A DNA stretch of 64,000 nucleotides from assembly GCA_030433805.1 (NCBI GenBank), contig JARUXA010000016.1, positions 62,001-126,000 on the forward strand, given 5' to 3'. The notes below the pieces were generated by a model that did no database searches, was not told where the DNA came from, and saw only the letters and a program-made list of their open reading frames with translations. The first letter of the stretch is position 1. Each line of letters begins with the position of its first letter. The position numbers and the translations under genes are program-made. Of this stretch, positions 8,267-16,793 are shown in pieces. The stretch is from Sphingomonas sp. PsM26 (GTDB lineage Bacteria; Pseudomonadota; Alphaproteobacteria; Sphingomonadales; Sphingomonadaceae).

Positions 8267-8995
8267 ATGACCGCGATCGGCATTATCGGGAGCGCGGGGC
8301 GCATGGGGCAGGCGCTTGCCGCGGCGGTGCCCGATCTGGGCGCGACGCTCGCGGGCGGGATCGATGCAGGCGGCGATCCGGCGACGCTCGCGCACGAGGC
8401 CGACGTGCTGATCGATTTCTCCGCGCCGTCGGCACTCGAGCGCAATCTCGCCGCCGCGCGCCTGACCGGGACGCCGATCCTGATCGGGACGACCGGGCTC
8501 AGCCCGACGCATCACGCGCTGGTCGACGCCGCCGCGAGCGAGATCGCGGTGCTGCAGACCGGCAACGTCTCGCTCGGCGTGACATTGCTCGCCAAGCTGG
8601 TGCGCGAGGCAGCGGCGCGGCTCGGGCCGGACTGGGACATCGAGATCGTCGAGATGCATCACCGCCACAAGGTCGACGCGCCGTCGGGGACCGCGTTGCT
8701 GCTCGGCGAGGCGGCGGCGGCGGGGCGGGGCGCGCCGCTCGCCGAGCTGCGCGTGTCGGACCGCGCGGGTCTGGTCGGTGCGCGCTCGGAAGGGACGATC
8801 GGCTTCGCATCGCTCCGTGGCGGATCGGTCGCGGGCGACCATCTTGTCGTGTTCGCAGGGGAGGGCGAGCGGATCGAGCTCGGCCATCGTGCGGAGAATC
8901 GCGCAATCTTCGCGCGCGGCGCGATCACCGCGGCGCTGTGGCTCGCGGGCAAACCGGCGGGCCGCTACGCGATGGAAGAGGTGGTCGGGGTGTGA
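8267..8995 (+). CDS. dapB: 4-hydroxy-tetrahydrodipicolinate reductase
   Basis: This is a 242-residue NAD(P)H-dependent reductase of the lysine/diaminopimelate pathway. The nucleotide-binding GSAGRMG lies at residues 8-14, and the signature EMHHRHKVDAPSGTA (129-143) holds catalytic His131/His132 and Lys135. The ATG is preferred over the GTG one codon earlier; a GGAG ribosome site lies at 8254-8257. It overlaps nth by GTGA, so the two are co-translated. Confidence 0.95.
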   Translation: MTAIGIIGSAGRMGQALAAAVPDLGATLAGGIDAGGDPATLAHEADVLIDFSAPSALERNLAAARLTGTPILIGTTGLSPTHHALVDAAASEIAVLQTGNVSLGVTLLAKLVREAAARLGPDWDIEIVEMHHRHKVDAPSGTALLLGEAAAAGRGAPLAELRVSDRAGLVGARSEGTIGFASLRGGSVAGDHLVVFAGEGERIELGHRAENRAIFARGAITAALWLAGKPAGRYAMEEVVGV

Positions 8996-9678
8996 AGAAG
9001 GCCGACGTCGTCGATTTCTACGCGCGGCTCGCGGCGGACAACCCGCATCCCGAGACCGAGCTCGAGGCGGGCAACCCGTTCCAGCTGGTCGTCGCGGTCG
9101 CCTTGTCGGCGCAAGCGACCGACGTGGGTGTCAACAAGGCCACGCGCCGCCTGTTCGCCGAAGTGACCACGCCCGAGCAGATGGTCGCGCTGGGCGAGGA
9201 CGGGCTCAAGACGCACATCAAGTCGATCGGGCTGTTCAACACCAAGGCGAAGAACGTCATCGCCCTGTCGGAGCGACTGATCGCGGAGCATGGCGGTGTC
9301 GTCCCGAATGATCGTGCCGCGCTCGAACAGCTTCCGGGCGTCGGCCGCAAGACCGCCAATGTCGTGCTCAACGTCGCGTTCGGCGCAGAGACCTTCGCAG
9401 TCGACACGCATATCTTCCGCGTGGGAAATCGCACCGGCCTGGCGCGCGGCAAGACCCCGCTCGCGGTCGAACTCAAGCTCGACAAGGCGACGCCGCAGCC
9501 GTTCCGGTTGCACGCGCACCATTGGCTGATCCTCCACGGGCGTTATGTCTGCAAGGCGCGAACGCCGGAATGCTGGCGCTGCGTCGTTGCGGATCTCTGC
9601 GCGTTCAAGCCCAAGACGCCCCCGCCGAAATCGCGCGCAGCGCAAACGCCGGGGGAGCCGCGTCGAGCCGAGGAATAG
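8992..9678 (+). CDS. nth: Endonuclease III, DNA glycosylase/AP lyase
   Basis: This 228-residue base-excision repair enzyme acts on oxidised pyrimidines. It has a helix-hairpin-helix LPGVGRKTA with catalytic Lys120, catalytic Asp138 in VDTHIFRV, and a C-terminal [4Fe-4S] motif C-x6-C-x2-C-x5-C (Cys187, 194, 197, 203). The start is the GTG overlapping the dapB stop; the in-frame region upstream is dapB in another frame. The length is slightly above the usual 210-220. Confidence 0.94.
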   Translation: MKKADVVDFYARLAADNPHPETELEAGNPFQLVVAVALSAQATDVGVNKATRRLFAEVTTPEQMVALGEDGLKTHIKSIGLFNTKAKNVIALSERLIAEHGGVVPNDRAALEQLPGVGRKTANVVLNVAFGAETFAVDTHIFRVGNRTGLARGKTPLAVELKLDKATPQPFRLHAHHWLILHGRYVCKARTPECWRCVVADLCAFKPKTPPPKSRAAQTPGEPRRAEE

Positions 9679-9681
9679 TCC

Positions 9682-10050
9682 ATGCGCCTTACCCTGATCG
9701 CCACCGCCCTGCTGTCCGTGACAACCGCCGCGGTCGCGCGCGAGAAGACCCCGGATGCGACACCCAATGGGGCAGCGGTCAGCTGCATCCCGCTCGTCCA
9801 GATCCGCGAGACACGCGTCCGCGACGACCGCACGATCGATTTCATGATGACCGGCCGCAAGGTCTATCGCAACACCTTGCCCAACGCCTGTCCCAGCCTC
9901 GGGTTCGAACAGCGTTTCAGCTATGCGACGAGCCTCAGCCGATTGTGTTCGACCGACATCATCACCGTGCTGTACCAGGCGCCGTATCTGACGCCCGGTG
10001 CGAGTTGCGGACTGGGCCAATTCCAGCCGGTGACATTGGCCGCGCGGTGA
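9682..10050 (+). CDS. Secreted protein of unknown function, DUF6491-like
   Basis: This is a 122-residue protein with a clear signal peptide (about residues 1-19, ending AVA). Four Cys remain in the mature part, two near each end, suggesting disulfides. The blocks CIPLVQIRETRV, DDRTIDFMM and a late CGLGQFQPV resemble the small secreted DUF6491 family of sphingomonads. The resemblance is from memory and unverified. It starts 3 bp after nth and is probably in the dapB-nth transcript. No function can be assigned. Confidence 0.7.
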   Translation: MRLTLIATALLSVTTAAVAREKTPDATPNGAAVSCIPLVQIRETRVRDDRTIDFMMTGRKVYRNTLPNACPSLGFEQRFSYATSLSRLCSTDIITVLYQAPYLTPGASCGLGQFQPVTLAAR

Positions 10051-10123
10051 ATCGCCGATGGCGATCGGGAATCGTCGATCGGGGCTGGCGTCGCACCGCG
10101 TGCTTTGCTAGGCGAGGGCTCAG

Positions 10124-10200
<77 letters not shown>

Positions 10201-10296
10201 TTTTCGACCAATCCTCTCCGCATACGTCCGTCGACCACGCTTGACCTTTGCCTGTTCCACTCGCACTAACACAGGTGTCAGTAAGGAGCCGAGTCG

Positions 10297-11082
10297 ATGG
10301 CCAAGCTTCCAGCGTTTCCGGGCACGAGCGGTCGCCGCGATTGGCGCACCGCCTTCGACGCGATCCGCAAACTGATGGCGAATGGCGACGACACGACGCA
10401 AGTGTTCCGCATCATGCGCGCGCTCAACGTCGGTAACGGCCCCAAAAATTACGCACGTTTGATCGCGACGGTGGAGGGGGGACGCCTCGCCTCGGAACAC
10501 GTCGAACTGGCCGAACGATTTTCGGATCGCGCCTTCGTCCGGCAGTTTGCCCCCGGCACGGTCGGCGCGGCATATCGCGCGTTTCTGGAGACGACCGGCT
10601 ATTCCGCAGATGGGTTGGTGCAGGTCAGCAAGATCGACAGCGACGATCAGGTCGCGCATCCCTATGCGTGGTTCGGGCGGCGCGTTCGCGACACGCATGA
10701 CATCTGGCATGTGCTGACCGGCTACAAGGCGGACGAATCGCTGGGCGAGGCCTGTCTGGTCGCGTTCAGTTATGCGCAGGTCGGCGGGCTCGGCTGGGCG
10801 TTCATCGGCGGGGCGGCGGCGCTCAAGAGCCTTTCGGTCACGCGCAACACATTGTTCGCGCGCGCCGTATGGGAAGGCTATCGCAACGGCCGGCGTGCGC
10901 GCTGGATTTCGGGCGAGGACTATCTGGCCTTGCTCGCCGAGCCGATCGAGTCCGCGCGTGCCCGGCTCGGGATCGTTACCCCGACCGCCTATCTGAAGGC
11001 GCAGCATGTGCTGGGCGCGGAGCTGGCGTCGTATCTCAGCGCGCGTCGCGATCTTGCGGCAACCCCCGAACTCGCCAACTGA
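10297..11082 (+). CDS. coq4: COQ4-family ubiquinone biosynthesis protein
   Basis: This is a 261-residue soluble protein. The diagnostic metal-binding motif of the COQ4 family, HDIWH (His134, Asp135, His138), lies in RDTHDIWHVLTGY. In eukaryotes COQ4 is needed for ubiquinone synthesis and acts on the C1 position of the ring; in alphaproteobacteria it is inferred to act at the same step. It is monocistronic between tRNA-Arg and recF, with an AAGGAG ribosome site just before the ATG. Confidence 0.9.
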   Translation: MAKLPAFPGTSGRRDWRTAFDAIRKLMANGDDTTQVFRIMRALNVGNGPKNYARLIATVEGGRLASEHVELAERFSDRAFVRQFAPGTVGAAYRAFLETTGYSADGLVQVSKIDSDDQVAHPYAWFGRRVRDTHDIWHVLTGYKADESLGEACLVAFSYAQVGGLGWAFIGGAAALKSLSVTRNTLFARAVWEGYRNGRRARWISGEDYLALLAEPIESARARLGIVTPTAYLKAQHVLGAELASYLSARRDLAATPELAN

Positions 11083-11172
11083 GCAAGCCAGTTGCATCCG
11101 CCGAACCCGTCTTCGCGGCGGGGATGCATCACGCAAATTGCGAAACGTGACCAAGCGGGTAGAGCGGGCGCA

Positions 11173-12231
11173 ATGCTGACGCGTCTTGTCCTCACCGATT
11201 TCCGGAATCACGCCACGCTGGCGATCGCGCCCGGTCCGGGGTTCGTCGTGCTGACGGGGGAGAATGGCGCGGGCAAGACCAATGTGCTCGAGGCGGTGTC
11301 GCTGCTGGCGCCGGGACGCGGGTTGCGGCGCGCGGGGCTTGGCGAGATGGCGCGGCAGGACGGGCCGGGCGGGTTCGGGATCGCCAGCGACCTCGGCGGC
11401 GATGTCGCGATCGCGACCGGCGCGCAGCCGAATGCGCCCGAGCGGCGGATCGTCCGCGTGCAGGGGAGCGCGGTGGCGGCGACGCAATTGGCGGAATGGC
11501 TGACCGTTCTATGGCTGACCCCGGCGATGGACCGGCTGTTCGTCGAACCCGCGGGTGAGCGGCGGCGGTTTCTCGACCGGCTCACGCTCGCGCTCAGCCC
11601 CGGCCATGCGGTCCACGCCAATCGCTACGAGGCAGCGATGCGCGCCCGCAATCGCCTGCTGGGGGAGGAGGGACGCCCCGACCCCGAATGGCTGCGCGCA
11701 TTGGAAGCGCAGATGGCGGAACACGGCATAGCGATTGATCTCGCGCGGCGCGATACGGTCGCGGCGCTCGGGCTGCGGCTGATCGAGCAACCCGACGGGC
11801 CGTTCGCGCGCGCCGGGCTCGACCTCATCGGCTGGACGGGTGCGGGGGAAACGCTCGCCGCCGATCTCGCACAGAGCCGGGCGCGCGATGCCGCCGCGGG
11901 ACGTGCGCTGGTCGGGCCGCATCGCTGCGATCTGGCGGTGACGCATCTCGGCAAGGGGCAGGCCGCGTCGCTGTGTTCGACCGGCGAGCAGAAGGCGCTG
12001 CTGCTCGGCGTGATCCTCGCGCATGCCGAACTGGTCGCGGAGCGGACCGGGATGACGCCGGTGCTGTTGCTCGACGAAGTCGCTGCGCATCTCGATCCGG
12101 TGCGGCGGGCGGCGCTGTTCGCGCGGCTCGGCGGGATCGGGCAAGTATGGATGACGGGCACTGAAGATGCGTTGTTCGCCGATCTCGGGCGCGATGCGCT
12201 ACGGCTCACGCTCGGGGCGGGAGCCGGCTGA
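11173..12231 (+). CDS. recF: DNA replication and repair protein RecF
   Basis: This is a 352-residue SMC-like ATPase that loads RecA at single-strand gaps. Walker A is GENGAGKT (29-36), the signature motif is STGEQKALLL, and Walker B is VLLLDEVAAHLD (Asp301, Glu302). The start is the ATG before LTRLVLTDFRNH, the family-typical N-terminus. It lies near gyrB, as in many bacteria, with an OmpA-like gene in between. Confidence 0.95.
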   Translation: MLTRLVLTDFRNHATLAIAPGPGFVVLTGENGAGKTNVLEAVSLLAPGRGLRRAGLGEMARQDGPGGFGIASDLGGDVAIATGAQPNAPERRIVRVQGSAVAATQLAEWLTVLWLTPAMDRLFVEPAGERRRFLDRLTLALSPGHAVHANRYEAAMRARNRLLGEEGRPDPEWLRALEAQMAEHGIAIDLARRDTVAALGLRLIEQPDGPFARAGLDLIGWTGAGETLAADLAQSRARDAAAGRALVGPHRCDLAVTHLGKGQAASLCSTGEQKALLLGVILAHAELVAERTGMTPVLLLDEVAAHLDPVRRAALFARLGGIGQVWMTGTEDALFADLGRDALRLTLGAGAG

Positions 12232-12315
12232 ACCGCGACTGTCGATGAGGCTCACGCGTTGTTAAAGGGTCGGGGGCTAGGCGAGCGGGAACGGGCGGGG
12301 GCCTGGAGACCACCG

Positions 12316-13101
12316 ATGAGCTTCGACCGCAAATCCGTTCTTGCCGCCGCCTTTGCAGCGATCGCGCTGGCGGGGGGTGCGCTTCCCGCGGCTGCACAGG
12401 ACCGCTGGGACTGGGGTGGCGGACGTGCGGGTGATCGCGATTACCGATTGAGCGGCGCAGGCGTGCCGATCCTCTTCCCCGAACTGCGCCAGACCAATCG
12501 CGGCCGCGCATTCGTGCTGCGAAACTTCGACCTCAATCGTGATGGCCGGATCAACCAGCGCGAAGCGGATGCCGCCAACCGCGCGTTCGCGCAGGTCGCC
12601 GGGCCGCGCCGTGACCGGTTCGACTGGGCCGCGCGCGACCGCGTCGTCGTGGTCGAGGACCGCCGCGGACCGCCGCGCGGCGGCTGGGACCAAGGCGCGA
12701 TGCGCGGCTACGGCTTCCGCCAGACCGCGCGCGGCGCAATGATGCGGCTCGACGAGGACGTGCTGTTCGCGACCGACAGCGCAGTGCTGCGCCCGGGCGC
12801 GATCGACAAGCTCAAGGGCCTTGCCGACTATCTCCGCTCGGATTCGGGCGTGCGCGTCGCGATCGACGGCTACACCGATTCGCGCGGGACCGATGCGCAC
12901 AACCAGGCGCTGTCCGAGCGCCGCGCGGATGCGGTGCGGACCGCGTTCGACCAGATGGGTGTCACGCGCGCGCGCTTCTCGGTCGTCGGGCATGGCGAGG
13001 CGAGCCCGGTCGCGCCCAACACGACGCCCCAGGGCATGCGCCAGAACCGCCGCGTCGAGGTCACGCTGCTCGGACAGCGCGCCGACCGCTTCGCGCGCTG
13101 A
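12316..13101 (+). CDS. Secreted OmpA-family protein with an EF-hand calcium-binding loop
   Basis: This 261-residue protein has a signal peptide ending ALPAAAQ (about 28). Next comes an unusual N-terminal segment holding one canonical EF-hand loop, residues 72-83 (Asp72, Asn74, Asp76, Gly77, Ile79, Glu83). A Gly/Arg-rich linker leads to an OmpA C-terminal peptidoglycan-binding domain (about 137-255) with DGYTDSRGTDAHN and the conserved NRRVEV end. It probably tethers the outer membrane or periplasm to peptidoglycan, perhaps in a calcium-dependent way. The ATG at 12316 is chosen because the signal peptide begins there. Confidence 0.85.
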   Translation: MSFDRKSVLAAAFAAIALAGGALPAAAQDRWDWGGGRAGDRDYRLSGAGVPILFPELRQTNRGRAFVLRNFDLNRDGRINQREADAANRAFAQVAGPRRDRFDWAARDRVVVVEDRRGPPRGGWDQGAMRGYGFRQTARGAMMRLDEDVLFATDSAVLRPGAIDKLKGLADYLRSDSGVRVAIDGYTDSRGTDAHNQALSERRADAVRTAFDQMGVTRARFSVVGHGEASPVAPNTTPQGMRQNRRVEVTLLGQRADRFAR

Positions 13102-13196
13102 CACCCGTCTGCGTCGCTCCGGATCCCGCCGGGGCGGCGCAGGACGCGCATGCCATTTCGCTTCCGTTTCCAGCCCTGAATCCCTATACGCTTGGC

Positions 13197-15716
13197 ATGG
13201 CAGAAGACCCCAATACCAACGACTATGGCGCAGACTCGATCAAGGTGCTCAAGGGCCTCGACGCAGTGCGCAAGCGGCCCGGCATGTACATCGGCGATAC
13301 CGACGACGGTTCGGGCCTCCACCACATGGTGTTCGAGGTTTCCGACAACGCGATCGACGAGGCGCTCGCCGGGCACTGTGACCGGATCGACATCACGCTC
13401 AACGCCGACGGATCGGTCACGGTCGAGGATAACGGTCGCGGGATCCCGACCGGCATTCACACCGAGGAAGGCGTCAGCGCCGCCGAAGTGATCATGACCC
13501 AGCTCCACGCAGGCGGTAAGTTCGAGAACACGTCGAACGACAATGCGTACAAGGTCTCGGGCGGGCTTCACGGCGTCGGCGTCTCGGTCGTCAACGCGCT
13601 GAGCGAATGGCTCGATCTGACGATCTTCCGCGACGAGCAGGAGCATTACATGCGCTTCGCGTTCGGCGATGCGGTCGCTCCGCTCAAGATCGTCGGCCCC
13701 GCGCCGGGCAAGAAGGGGACGCGCGTCACCTTCTTCCCCAGCCCTGCGACGTTCAAGATTACCGAGTTCGATTTCGACAAGCTCGAGCATCGCTACCGCG
13801 AGCTCGCCTTCCTCAATTCGGGCGTTCGGTTGTTCCTCAACGACGCGCGGCACGAGGACGTGAAGACGGTCGAGCTCTATTACGAGGGCGGGATCGCCGC
13901 GTTCGTGAAATATCTCGATCGCAACAAGGCCGCGCTGATGCCCGAGCCGGTTGCGATTTCGGGCACGCGCGACGACGTCACGATCGACGTAGCGCTCGAG
14001 TGGAACGACTCTTATTACGAGAACGTCCTCGCCTTCACCAACAACATCCCACAGCGCGACGGCGGCACCCACATGGCCGCGTTCCGCGCGGCGATGACGC
14101 GGACCCTCAATAATTATGCCGAGAAATCCGGCATGTTGAAGAAGGAGAAGGTCAGCCTCACCGGCGACGACATGCGCGAGGGGCTCACCGCGATCGTCTC
14201 GGTCAAGCTGCCCGACCCCAAGTTCAGCAGCCAGACCAAGGACAAGCTCGTCTCGTCCGAGGTGCGCCAGCCGCTCGAATCGCTGATGGCGGACAAGCTT
14301 GCCGAATGGCTCGAGGAAAACCCGGCGCACGGCAAGGCGATCGTCCTCAAGATCATCGACGCCGCCGCCGCGCGCGAAGCCGCGAAGAAGGCGCGCGAAC
14401 TGACCCGGCGCAAAGGCGTGATGGATATCGCCTCGCTCCCGGGCAAGCTCGCGGATTGCCAGGAGCGCGATCCGGCGAAGTCGGAGCTGTTCCTGGTCGA
14501 GGGCGACTCGGCTGGCGGATCGGCCAAGCAGGGGCGTGACCGCCACTTCCAGGCGATCCTCCCCTTGCGCGGCAAGATCCTCAACGTCGAGCGCGCGCGG
14601 TTCGACCGGATGCTGTCCTCGAAGGAAATCGGCACGCTGATCCAGGCCATGGGCACGGGCATCGGGCGCGACGACTTCAACGTCGAGAAGCTGCGCTACC
14701 ACAAGATCGTCATCATGACCGACGCAGACGTCGATGGCGCGCATATCCGCACGCTCTTGCTGACGTTCTTCTACCGTCAGATGCCCGAGATCATCACCAA
14801 GGGGCACCTCTACATCGCGCAGCCGCCGCTCTACAAAGCGACGCGCGGGCGGTCCGAAGTGTATCTCAAGGACGACAGCGCGCTCGACGAATATCTGGTC
14901 GAGAATGGCGTCGCGAGCGTCGTGCTCGAAGGTGCGCAGGGGTCGCGGTCGGGCGCTGACCTGCGGACGCTGGTCGATCATGCGCGCCGGATGCGGACGC
15001 TGATGCGCTTCGTGCCCAGGCGGTATGACCCGACGATCGTCGAGGCGCTCGCGATGGGTGGTGCGCTCGATCCGGCGCTCGACATGGACGCACGGCGCGA
15101 GCGCGTGGTGCAGGTCGTCCGTGGGCTCGACGCGGCGGATCAGGACGCACGCTGGTCGGCGACGCTCGCCGAGGACGGCGGCTTCCATGTCGAGCGGGTG
15201 TGGCGCGGCGTGACCGATCACCACATCATCGAGGCGGCGTTCCTCGGTTCGGCGGAGGCGCGCAAGCTCCACACGCTCGCGGCGGAACAGGCCGAGGCGT
15301 TCGTCGATACCGCCCGTCTCGTGTCGAACAAGGCAGCTGCAGCAGCCCAGGCCGAAGCCGATGCGGCGGCGGACGAAGCCGAGGCGACCGCGCCCGAGGG
15401 TGGCCGTGCCGGCGCGCCCGCGACGGTGAGCAAGGGCTCGACGATGGTCGCGCGCCCGTCGCAGTTGCTCGACGCGATCCTCGCTGCCGGGCGGAAGGGT
15501 CTCGCGATCCAGCGGTACAAGGGGCTGGGCGAGATGAATGCGGAGCAATTGTGGGAAACCACGCTCGATCCGCAGAATCGCTCGATGCTCCGCGTCGAGG
15601 TCGACCAGGCGGATGTCGCGGACGAGATCTTCACGCGCCTGATGGGCGACGTGGTCGAACCGCGCCGCGAGTTCATCCAGGAGAATGCGCTGAGCGTCGC
15701 CAACCTCGACGTTTAA
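13197..15716 (+). CDS. gyrB: DNA gyrase subunit B
   Basis: This is the 839-residue ATPase/TOPRIM subunit of DNA gyrase. The GHKL ATPase domain comes first (NAIDEALAGHC, the GRGIP region), then the transducer. The TOPRIM domain contains VEGDSAGGSAKQGRDR and DADVDGAHIRTLL, and the C-terminal block has QRYKGLGEMN. An Ala/Glu-rich segment at about residues 704-745 is low-complexity and may be lineage-specific. It partners GyrA, which is not in the window. A strong hairpin follows the stop. Confidence 0.97.
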   Translation: MAEDPNTNDYGADSIKVLKGLDAVRKRPGMYIGDTDDGSGLHHMVFEVSDNAIDEALAGHCDRIDITLNADGSVTVEDNGRGIPTGIHTEEGVSAAEVIMTQLHAGGKFENTSNDNAYKVSGGLHGVGVSVVNALSEWLDLTIFRDEQEHYMRFAFGDAVAPLKIVGPAPGKKGTRVTFFPSPATFKITEFDFDKLEHRYRELAFLNSGVRLFLNDARHEDVKTVELYYEGGIAAFVKYLDRNKAALMPEPVAISGTRDDVTIDVALEWNDSYYENVLAFTNNIPQRDGGTHMAAFRAAMTRTLNNYAEKSGMLKKEKVSLTGDDMREGLTAIVSVKLPDPKFSSQTKDKLVSSEVRQPLESLMADKLAEWLEENPAHGKAIVLKIIDAAAAREAAKKARELTRRKGVMDIASLPGKLADCQERDPAKSELFLVEGDSAGGSAKQGRDRHFQAILPLRGKILNVERARFDRMLSSKEIGTLIQAMGTGIGRDDFNVEKLRYHKIVIMTDADVDGAHIRTLLLTFFYRQMPEIITKGHLYIAQPPLYKATRGRSEVYLKDDSALDEYLVENGVASVVLEGAQGSRSGADLRTLVDHARRMRTLMRFVPRRYDPTIVEALAMGGALDPALDMDARRERVVQVVRGLDAADQDARWSATLAEDGGFHVERVWRGVTDHHIIEAAFLGSAEARKLHTLAAEQAEAFVDTARLVSNKAAAAAQAEADAAADEAEATAPEGGRAGAPATVSKGSTMVARPSQLLDAILAAGRKGLAIQRYKGLGEMNAEQLWETTLDPQNRSMLRVEVDQADVADEIFTRLMGDVVEPRREFIQENALSVANLDV

Positions 15717-15734
15717 GCGAATAGCGAATGGGCA

Positions 15735-15758
15735 GGATGCGTCGATCAAGACGCATCC
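15735..15758. terminator. Hairpin between convergent gyrB and GH43 genes
   Basis: A perfect 9-bp stem, ggatgcgtc/gacgcatcc, with a 6-nt loop can be extended outward by gggc/gccc with one mismatch. It sits in the 54-bp gap between two convergent genes, so it could terminate transcription from both sides. No long U tract follows. Confidence 0.65.
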
Positions 15759-15770
15759 CGCCCTTCGCGA

Positions 15771-16793
15771 CTAATCGGTCGGATGCAGTTCGCCGTCGAG
15801 CTCGGTTGCTTCCCGCACGACCGCGATGTTGTCGCCGGTGTCGCGCATTTCATACAGCTTGCCGCGGGCGTTCTGGAACGGGCGGTGCAGCACCATCATC
15901 AGCGTGCCGTCGAAACGGCGGAAGACCATGCCGTGCCCGCTATCGGCGCGGACCAGCGGCGGCAATTGGTCCCATGGTCCTTCGATCGAACCGGTGCGCG
16001 AGCGCGCGACGCTCTGGACGTAGCCGTTGGCGTCATAGCTCGACCACAGCATCAGCAGCGTGCCGGTGCGGGTGCGGATCAGCTCGGGGCCGTCGGTCAC
16101 GTAATTCGTCTCGGCCTTGCGCGGGACCCATGGCGCGTCGGACGCCTTGAACAGCAGCCGCGGCGGTCCGGCGGCGCGCAGGGTGTCGTCGAGCGGAATC
16201 GCCTCGATCGTGCCGTCACCGACCTGCACCCATTCGTGCGCGTAGACGAGCCAGGGCTTGCCCGCGGGATCGACATAGAGCGTCCCGTCGAGCGACATCC
16301 GGCTCTTGTCGACCAGCGGTTCGCCGTTCCGCACGAGCGTGAACGGACCGGTCAGCGCATTGCTCACCGCCAGCAGCGTGCTGCGTCGGATCGGGCGGCG
16401 CTGGTCCGTCGCGGGGATCGGCGCGGAATCGTTGTAGAAAGTGGCGAAGAGATACCAGCGTCCACGCCAGCGGTGGACCTCGGGTGCCCAGGCACCGTCG
16501 TTCGCCCAAAGGCCCTTGGGCAGCGTGAACACGACGCGCGGTCTGGTCCAGCTCTTCAGGTCGCGGCTGGTGTACGCCATGATTCCGATGCCAGCGTCGC
16601 CGGTCATGCGGCGATCGTTCTTGGTGTAGAGATAATAGGTGCCGCTCTTACGGTCGGCGACGATCCAGGGATCGTGCAGCGGCATGTCGGGCATGCGCAG
16701 CGTGGCTGCGGGACGGGCCGGGGCGGGCGGCCCGGCGACCGCAGGCGCGATCGCGAGCAGGGCCGCGAGAGCGGTCAGCGTCCGGTGGCGCAT
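15771..16793 (-). CDS. Secreted glycoside hydrolase family 43 enzyme
   Basis: This is a 340-residue five-bladed beta-propeller hydrolase with a signal peptide (1-20, APAVA cut). GH43 features are the catalytic-base region LHDPWIVAD (Asp41), the SLDGTLYVD block, and TDGPELIRT with the probable general acid Glu. It overlaps the GH30 gene by 19 nt as the last gene of a tightly overlapping operon. Family 43 enzymes are mainly arabinofuranosidases, xylosidases and exo-galactanases; the locus points to arabinan or arabinogalactan, but the precise activity is not determined. Confidence 0.85.
   Translation of the reverse strand: MRHRTLTALAALLAIAPAVAGPPAPARPAATLRMPDMPLHDPWIVADRKSGTYYLYTKNDRRMTGDAGIGIMAYTSRDLKSWTRPRVVFTLPKGLWANDGAWAPEVHRWRGRWYLFATFYNDSAPIPATDQRRPIRRSTLLAVSNALTGPFTLVRNGEPLVDKSRMSLDGTLYVDPAGKPWLVYAHEWVQVGDGTIEAIPLDDTLRAAGPPRLLFKASDAPWVPRKAETNYVTDGPELIRTRTGTLLMLWSSYDANGYVQSVARSRTGSIEGPWDQLPPLVRADSGHGMVFRRFDGTLMMVLHRPFQNARGKLYEMRDTGDNIAVVREATELDGELHPTD

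Noticed and set aside
15300..15450. Ala/Glu-rich stretch in gyrB as another repeat insertion
   Set aside because: DNA does not match either repeat family; it looks like an ordinary lineage-specific low-complexity segment.
12870..15749. 959-codon open frame on the minus strand opposite gyrB
   Set aside because: Antisense shadow of gyrB; composition is Arg/Asp/Leu-rich without motifs, and gyrB itself is unmistakable.
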